A stretch of DNA of 9,813 bases from JADJNW01 sp964596135. Its GTDB lineage: Bacteria > Bacteroidota > Bacteroidia > Chitinophagales > Saprospiraceae. Location: NCBI GenBank assembly GCA_964596135.1, contig CAZQTF010000147.1, positions 1 through 9,813 of the forward strand. The letters run 5' to 3'. Of this stretch, positions 5,867-9,813 are shown piece after piece. The number at the start of each line of letters is the position of its first letter. The first letter of the stretch is position 1. The position numbers and the translations under genes were made by a program. The notes below the pieces were generated by a model. The model had not been told where the DNA came from and made no database searches. It was given only the letters and a program-made list of their open reading frames with translations.

Positions 5867-6349
5867 TTAAATCTTCCATTTAAATGACTGATTATCAATT
5901 GCTCGCGAAATCGCTAAAATCCCATCCAGGTGGTCATACTCATGCTGCATCAGCTCGGAGAAGCTGTCTTTCAGTTCCCAGACGTGTTCATTCCATTGCA
6001 GGTCTCGAAATTTCATTCTGCAATAGCGGTGTCGTTTGAGCCGCACCAGCAAGTTCGGGAAGCTCATGCAATCGTCCCAGAGTTCCATCATTTCTTCGCT
6101 GCAATCAAACAGTTCAGGATTAATGATTGCCACTGGCTGGTCAATATTCAGCACGATGAGCCGTTTCATTACGCCCACTTGCGGCGCAGCGATCGCACGA
6201 CCAGCGCTGTACTTTGCCCGAAATTCCAGAATAACATTTGCCATACCATCTACAATCGGTTTTAAATCAGCAAGTTCGGATGGTTCCACCGGTGTGCATT
6301 TTTCATACAGGCGCGGGTCGCCGAGCAGGAGAATGTCTTTTAGATGCAT
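5867..6349 (-). CDS. divergent peptide deformylase
   Basis: This 160-residue metalloenzyme would remove the formyl group from N-terminal formyl-methionine of new proteins. All metal and catalytic residues are present: Cys94 in DDCMS (motif II) and His136, Glu137 and His140 in HEYDHLDG (motif III). Motif I reads GRAIAAPQ (50-57), so the middle glycine of GxGxAAPQ is Ala. Motif II has Asp-Asp where the standard enzyme has Glu-Gly. This variant looks like the second, Def-like branch found beside a canonical Def in some genomes, so a housekeeping copy probably exists elsewhere. The frame stays open to a TTG at 6370, but I place the start at ATG 6349. 'MHLKDILLLGDPRL' is the usual family start, and the -7 promoter element occupies 6368-6375. 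Signs of an operon with either neighbour are absent. Confidence 0.88.
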   Translation of the reverse strand: MHLKDILLLGDPRLYEKCTPVEPSELADLKPIVDGMANVILEFRAKYSAGRAIAAPQVGVMKRLIVLNIDQPVAIINPELFDCSEEMMELWDDCMSFPNLLVRLKRHRYCRMKFRDLQWNEHVWELKDSFSELMQHEYDHLDGILAISRAIDNQSFKWKI

Positions 6350-6367
6350 TTGGATCGCTATTTTCCC

Positions 6368-6398
6368 CAAATGTACTTTTTTGTTTTGAGTTAGACAA
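6368..6398 (-). promoter_or_regulatory. Bacteroidota-type promoter of the deformylase gene
   Basis: The minus strand has TTG (6398-6396), a 20-nt spacer, then TACATTTG (6375-6368), a perfect TAnnTTTG. Both elements and the spacing fit the Bacteroidota vegetative consensus. The predicted transcript starts only about 10-15 nt before the ATG at 6349, so a short, SD-less leader is expected. It also rules out the upstream TTG at 6370 as a start. Confidence 0.6.
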
Positions 6399-6473
6399 TT
6401 TTAGTGATTTTTCAAAAAACGAAACAGTTATTACAACAAGTGCCAAGTTATTTCACAACAGCATCATAATTTC

Positions 6474-7907
6474 TCATTTTATAAATAAAAGCCATAACTG
6501 GGTAATAAAAAAACAAACTGCCAAGCCAATAATAATGGGCAAAAACGTGGAAATCAGCGTCCATTTCACGCTTTGAGTTTCTTTGTAAATTGTATAAATA
6601 GTTGTTGAACAAGGATTATGAAGCAAACTAAATAACATGAGGTTGATGGCGGTGAGCAAGGTCCAGCCGCCAGCCTTTAAAATATTTTCCGTATCAGCAA
6701 TCGAATCCAATTCAAACATGACGCCTGCGCCTGCGCCTACCCCGGTTAAACCGGCGCTAATAACGGTCAGCATTAAGATCGTAGGAATAACAATTTCATT
6801 GGCAGGTATGGCAATAATGTAAGCCAACAGAATCACGCCATTGAGTCCAAAAAGCAAAGCAAAGGGCTGTACCCAGTTAATAAAATGCTCGGCAAGGCTC
6901 AGATCACCGATCTGGATATTGGCTACCAGCCAAATCACGATTCCTGCCGGAACTGCAAAAACAATAGCCCGCCACAATACAAAAATAGTCCTGTCAATGA
7001 GGGATGAGTAGAGCGTCTGCCAGATACGGGGCGGACGGTACGGCGGAAGTTCGAGGCTAAAAGCAGAGACTTCTCCGCGCAAAATAGTTTTGCTCAAAAC
7101 CCAGGAAACGATAAGGCTAAACACCATTCCCAATACTGCAATTCCCACAACTGCTCCGGCGGAGATCAGTCCTGCCCAATGCGCTGGTGCGGCTCCGCCA
7201 ATAAAAATGGTAGCAATGAGAATTTGGGTGGGCCAGCGCCCATTGCAAAGGGAAAAATTATTGGTGATAATCGCGATCAAACGCTCGCGGGGGCTGTCAA
7301 TCACTCTGGTGGCAATAACACCAGCAGCGTTACACCCAAACCCCATGCTCATCGTCAGCGCTTGCTTGCCATGCGCTCCCGCTTTCCTGAAAAGGCTGTC
7401 CATATTGAAGGCGACACGAGGTAAATAACCTAAGTCTTCCAACAAAGTGAAAAGCGGAAAAAAAATAGCCATCGGTGGCAGCATCACCGACACCACCCAG
7501 GCCATGGAAAGGTATGCGCCATCAAGTAAAACGCCCTCCAGCCACCAGGGCAAACCAACGGAACCCGCCACTCCCTTTAGAAAAGGGTGAATGATATCCA
7601 ACAAGAGCACTGCCAACAAACCAGAAGGATAATTCGCTCCGGCTACGGTGATCCAAAAAACAAGCGCCAAAAGTAGAAACATGATAGGGAAACCCCAGAG
7701 GCGGCTGGTCAGAATTTTGTCGAGCTTTTTGTCAAAGTTGGCTGCAGATGGCTCTCCTTGGATTCGAACTGCTTTTTTCGCAATTTTGGAGGCGTCTTCA
7801 TAAATAGTCTCAATAACCGTATCATGGAAATCAACTCCCAGATCCCAGCGCAATTGATTGGCAAGGGATAAAATGTCGTCCTTTTCGGTAGAATTGTTTT
7901 TTTTCAT
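6474..7907 (-). CDS. feoB: FeoB membrane (permease) domain, ferrous iron transport, split gene
   Basis: This 477-residue protein is the membrane half of the ferrous iron transporter FeoB. Residues 1-65 are the end of the cytosolic helical linker (ANQLRWDLGVDFHDTVIETI). The membrane part begins at about 68 with RLWGFPIMFLLLALVFWITV. Two Gate (nucleoside-recognition-like) domains follow. Three conserved cysteines are in place: C192 in GFGCN, C221 in NFSLCNGRWPT and C433 in LHNPCSTT. The conserved LEDLGYLPRVAF segment is at 156-167. It needs the GTPase made by the gene just upstream. Its ATG at 7907 lies 9 nt after that gene's TAA and in the same frame. The spacer reads CAGGAAATT, giving an AGGA ribosome site at good distance, rare among the SD-less starts here, so re-initiation is plausible. 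The end is complete and nothing is missing from the membrane part. Confidence 0.93.
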   Translation of the reverse strand: MKKNNSTEKDDILSLANQLRWDLGVDFHDTVIETIYEDASKIAKKAVRIQGEPSAANFDKKLDKILTSRLWGFPIMFLLLALVFWITVAGANYPSGLLAVLLLDIIHPFLKGVAGSVGLPWWLEGVLLDGAYLSMAWVVSVMLPPMAIFFPLFTLLEDLGYLPRVAFNMDSLFRKAGAHGKQALTMSMGFGCNAAGVIATRVIDSPRERLIAIITNNFSLCNGRWPTQILIATIFIGGAAPAHWAGLISAGAVVGIAVLGMVFSLIVSWVLSKTILRGEVSAFSLELPPYRPPRIWQTLYSSLIDRTIFVLWRAIVFAVPAGIVIWLVANIQIGDLSLAEHFINWVQPFALLFGLNGVILLAYIIAIPANEIVIPTILMLTVISAGLTGVGAGAGVMFELDSIADTENILKAGGWTLLTAINLMLFSLLHNPCSTTIYTIYKETQSVKWTLISTFLPIIIGLAVCFFITQLWLLFIK

Positions 7908-7916
7908 AATTTCCTG
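7908..7916 (-). promoter_or_regulatory. Shine-Dalgarno-like site between the two feoB halves
   Basis: The 9-nt spacer between the TAA and the ATG reads CAGGAAATT on the minus strand, placing AGGA 5 nt before the start. Most starts in this window lack such a site. It supports genuine initiation at 7907 after termination. Confidence 0.5.
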
Positions 7917-8705
7917 TTATTGAACGGGAATCATTTCTTGGCTTAGAGAGCCAAGTTTTCCGGTGCGCACTGCTTCCGTGACGCTTTGGTCTCCTTCCAG
8001 TAATCGCAATGCAACCCATTGCAGGTTGGGAAATCCCGGAAACTGTTCTGCCAGCTTTTCGGTCAAAACCGTCACTGCATGATTGAGCTTTGCCGACCGG
8101 CTTTTGATGCGATGGGGTTTGCACACATATTTTCCAGTAGCTACTTCTTCGATAGCCATTATCAATTGATCAATGCCCATTTTCTGACGGGCAGCGGTCG
8201 GAACAACTGGAATGCCCAGTTCCCGAGACAAAGTCCGCTCGTCAATTTCGATCTGGTTTCTTTTTGCTTCATCCATCAGGTTCAGACAGAGAACCGCGCG
8301 GTCTGTAATCTCCAAAATCTGAAGTACCAGATTCAGGTTGCGCTCCAAGCGGGTGGCATCTGCCACAATAATGGTTACATCCGGGCGCCCAAACAGGATA
8401 AAATCACGTGCAACTTCTTCTTCGGCGCTGGTGGAAAGCAGTGAATAAGTACCCGGCAGATCTACTAATTTATAACGTTTATCATGATACGAAAAGCCTC
8501 CTTCGGCACGGGTTACCGTCTTCCCGGGCCAGTTGCCGGTGTGCTGGCGCAAACCTGTAAGGCTATTAAAAACTGTACTTTTTCCGGTATTGGGATTGCC
8601 GGCGAGCGCCACAACATAATCCACCCGATCCATAGCAATTCCTAGCCGTACCAGGTTTGCTGCATGATGCACGGGGCAGTTTTCGCAATTATGCTGGTTT
8701 TTCAT
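7917..8705 (-). CDS. feoB: FeoB GTPase domain (NFeoB), ferrous iron transport, split gene
   Basis: This 262-residue protein is the cytosolic G-protein half of FeoB, which gates iron passage. Motifs in order: G1 GNPNTGKS 36-43, switch region HTGNWPGKT 55-63 with T56, G3 DLPG 82-85, G4 NLMD 142-145 and a G5-like TAAR 170-173 (SAR is commoner). The helical GDI-like region follows from about 205 to the end (LQWVALRLLEGDQSV). The N-terminus CENCPVHH (7-14) could bind a metal. It ends with CAA-TAA at 7917, and the downstream membrane domain continues in the same frame after CAG-GAA-ATT. So the pair equals one standard FeoB cut by a single stop inside the helical domain. The ATG at 8705 overlaps the end of the regulator gene by 17 nt, suggesting translational coupling. 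Confidence 0.93.
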   Translation of the reverse strand: MKNQHNCENCPVHHAANLVRLGIAMDRVDYVVALAGNPNTGKSTVFNSLTGLRQHTGNWPGKTVTRAEGGFSYHDKRYKLVDLPGTYSLLSTSAEEEVARDFILFGRPDVTIIVADATRLERNLNLVLQILEITDRAVLCLNLMDEAKRNQIEIDERTLSRELGIPVVPTAARQKMGIDQLIMAIEEVATGKYVCKPHRIKSRSAKLNHAVTVLTEKLAEQFPGFPNLQWVALRLLEGDQSVTEAVRTGKLGSLSQEMIPVQ

Positions 8706-9759
8706 GAATCGTTTCTAATCGTTTAATAAAAATATGCTTAGCCTGATCGTTTCGAATCGCAATCGTAGCCCCCAAAATTTGATACGCCACCGGGTCGCCA
8801 GAAGCGCTTATCAATTCAGCAGTCACGACCGTACCCGGCACGATGCCCAAATCCATCAGTCGCCTTCTTTGCTGCCCCCGGCAATTAGGTGAAATGCCAA
8901 TTATTTCTGCTTGTTCGCCTATTTTCAACGAAGAAAGCAATTCGTATTTTTCTTGTGAAAATGGCTCTTCCGAAAGCACTTCGACTGTAATATTAGATGC
9001 AAAAAGCGTCGTCAATACACATTCCTCACCATCTGCGGCAAATTTTATTTTTCCATCACCTATATTCAGAATATAAACAATCATTCCGGGATAAAGGTCT
9101 AATGCCACCAGTTGCGCATAGATAGCAGGCGGTTCATCTTCAATATGCAAAATTCTGGCGATATCGCCTTCGCGCAGCGTGCTGAGAGGTTGCCCCTTGG
9201 GAGAAGGCATTTCCCCCCTGGAAGAAGGAATCGGGTCACCGTGTGGATCAAACACGGGGTTGCCCATTCGCGCCGCCAGTCGGTCGGCTACTTCCAGCGT
9301 CATACGATGCTCTTTTAAATCAGCTGCTCCGTGCCATTCCAATTGATTAAACCCAGTTTCATCCGCCAGATATTTTTCCCAGATGCGGTGCACGCGAACA
9401 ATCCGAAGAGCGTACGAACGCCCTACATCTGTGAGTTTGATATGGTCGTCCGGCATTTCAATCAAGCCCATCGATTGCAGCCGATCGAGTAATCTGGCAG
9501 CCGTGTCGCTGGAAACATGCAGATTGCCAGCTATACTGTGCACGTTACACGCCAGGCTTTTGTATTCACAATCGAAAAGAAACTTTAATGCATCTTCGAG
9601 TAAAACACGCTTTGTATTGAGCCGTACCTTCATCCATCTTGAGAGCAGCCCTTTGTGCGGCAAAAACATCCATACCAGGATCATTATTATGGCAATACCG
9701 ATGAACAGGGCGATCCCAGGCGGTACGACGAGCAGCATAGCATTTAAGCAGTTAATCAT
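8689..9759 (-). CDS. membrane-anchored DtxR/MntR-type regulator fused to FeoA-like domains
   Basis: This 356-residue fusion probably senses iron and controls or assists the FeoB encoded next to it. One transmembrane helix spans about 11-33 (VPPGIALFIGIAIIMILVWMFLP) and is followed by a basic stretch. By the positive-inside rule the rest faces the cytoplasm. A DtxR winged helix-turn-helix lies at about 49-118 (SIAGNLHVSSDTAARLLDRLQSMGLIEM...KLTDVGRSYA). The metal-binding and dimerisation domain is at about 119-180 (HRIWEKYLADETG, DLKEHRMTLEVADRLAARMG, DPHGDPIP). Two SH3-like domains follow: 190-266, degenerate DtxR-SH3/FeoA type, and 277-350, clear FeoA (LKIGEQAEIIGI...RRRLMDLGIVPGTVV). I chose ATG 9759. 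A GTG at 9777 would add six residues, and an ATG at 9738 would trim the anchor's lead-in. It heads the feo block and its 3' end overlaps the GTPase gene. A DNA-binding role is inferred from the fold, and membrane tethering is unusual. Confidence 0.9.
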   Translation of the reverse strand: MINCLNAMLLVVPPGIALFIGIAIIMILVWMFLPHKGLLSRWMKVRLNTKRVLLEDALKFLFDCEYKSLACNVHSIAGNLHVSSDTAARLLDRLQSMGLIEMPDDHIKLTDVGRSYALRIVRVHRIWEKYLADETGFNQLEWHGAADLKEHRMTLEVADRLAARMGNPVFDPHGDPIPSSRGEMPSPKGQPLSTLREGDIARILHIEDEPPAIYAQLVALDLYPGMIVYILNIGDGKIKFAADGEECVLTTLFASNITVEVLSEEPFSQEKYELLSSLKIGEQAEIIGISPNCRGQQRRRLMDLGIVPGTVVTAELISASGDPVAYQILGATIAIRNDQAKHIFIKRLETIHEKPA

Positions 9760-9813
9760 TGATAATTTGCCATTCACAAGTTTATAAAAAATTAAAAATC
9801 AAAAGGCTTACAT
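9760..9813 (-). other. leader region of the feo block, partly outside the window
   Basis: These 54 bp are AT-rich and contain no gene; an ATG at the very edge is followed at once by TAA. A weak promoter-like pair (TTG, then TAAACTTG at 9782-9775, one mismatch to TAnnTTTG, spacer short at 15 nt) favours the ATG 9759 start over GTG 9777. No clear DtxR- or Fur-type palindrome was seen here; an operator could lie beyond the edge. Confidence 0.25.

Noticed and set aside
6350..6370. TTG start at 6370 for the deformylase
   Set aside because: It would overlap the -7 promoter element at 6368-6375, and ATG 6349 gives the normal family N-terminus.
8019..8444. 141-codon plus-strand open frame
   Set aside because: It is antisense to the FeoB GTPase domain and has no recognisable protein features.

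Overview
The window looks like a chromosomal segment from a member of the Bacteroidota. Several starts lack a Shine-Dalgarno sequence. Two intergenic gaps carry good matches to the Bacteroidota promoter -7 element TAnnTTTG. The protein types also fit this phylum: a MacB-type efflux operon with an 'RNLWRYKTFSFINIAGLSLG' permease, a secreted S9 peptidase, and a DtxR-FeoA fusion next to FeoB. A saprospirian-like lineage is a guess that I cannot confirm. No rRNA, tRNA, CRISPR array or recognisable transposase was seen.

Layout. Positions 1-63 may be the tail of a plus-strand gene entering from the left. Positions 64-230 hold no gene but a cluster of imperfect hairpins and repeats, the last followed by a T6 run. 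They lie upstream of a plus-strand gene (285-974) for an unrecognised protein with a helical N-terminal half and an FnIII-like C-terminal half. Everything else is on the minus strand, in two transcriptional blocks plus two single genes.

The first block (3467 down to 1043) is a tripartite ABC efflux system: a periplasmic adaptor, an ATPase and a permease. The permease survives only as a 51-codon in-frame relic in which the family N-terminus is joined directly to the family C-terminus. The ATPase also has Ser instead of the last Walker A glycine. A good intrinsic terminator sits between adaptor and ATPase. Together these suggest a decaying or repurposed system.

The single genes are an exported S9 serine peptidase (3679-5763) and a divergent peptide deformylase (5867-6349) with its own Bacteroidota-type promoter.

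The second block (9759 down to 6474) is a ferrous iron uptake operon in an unusual form. It starts with a membrane-anchored DtxR/MntR-like regulator carrying two FeoA/SH3-like domains. This overlaps by 17 nt a gene for the FeoB GTPase domain, which is separated from the FeoB membrane domain by one in-frame UAA codon. The iron operon and the collapsed efflux operon are the parts most worth a second look.
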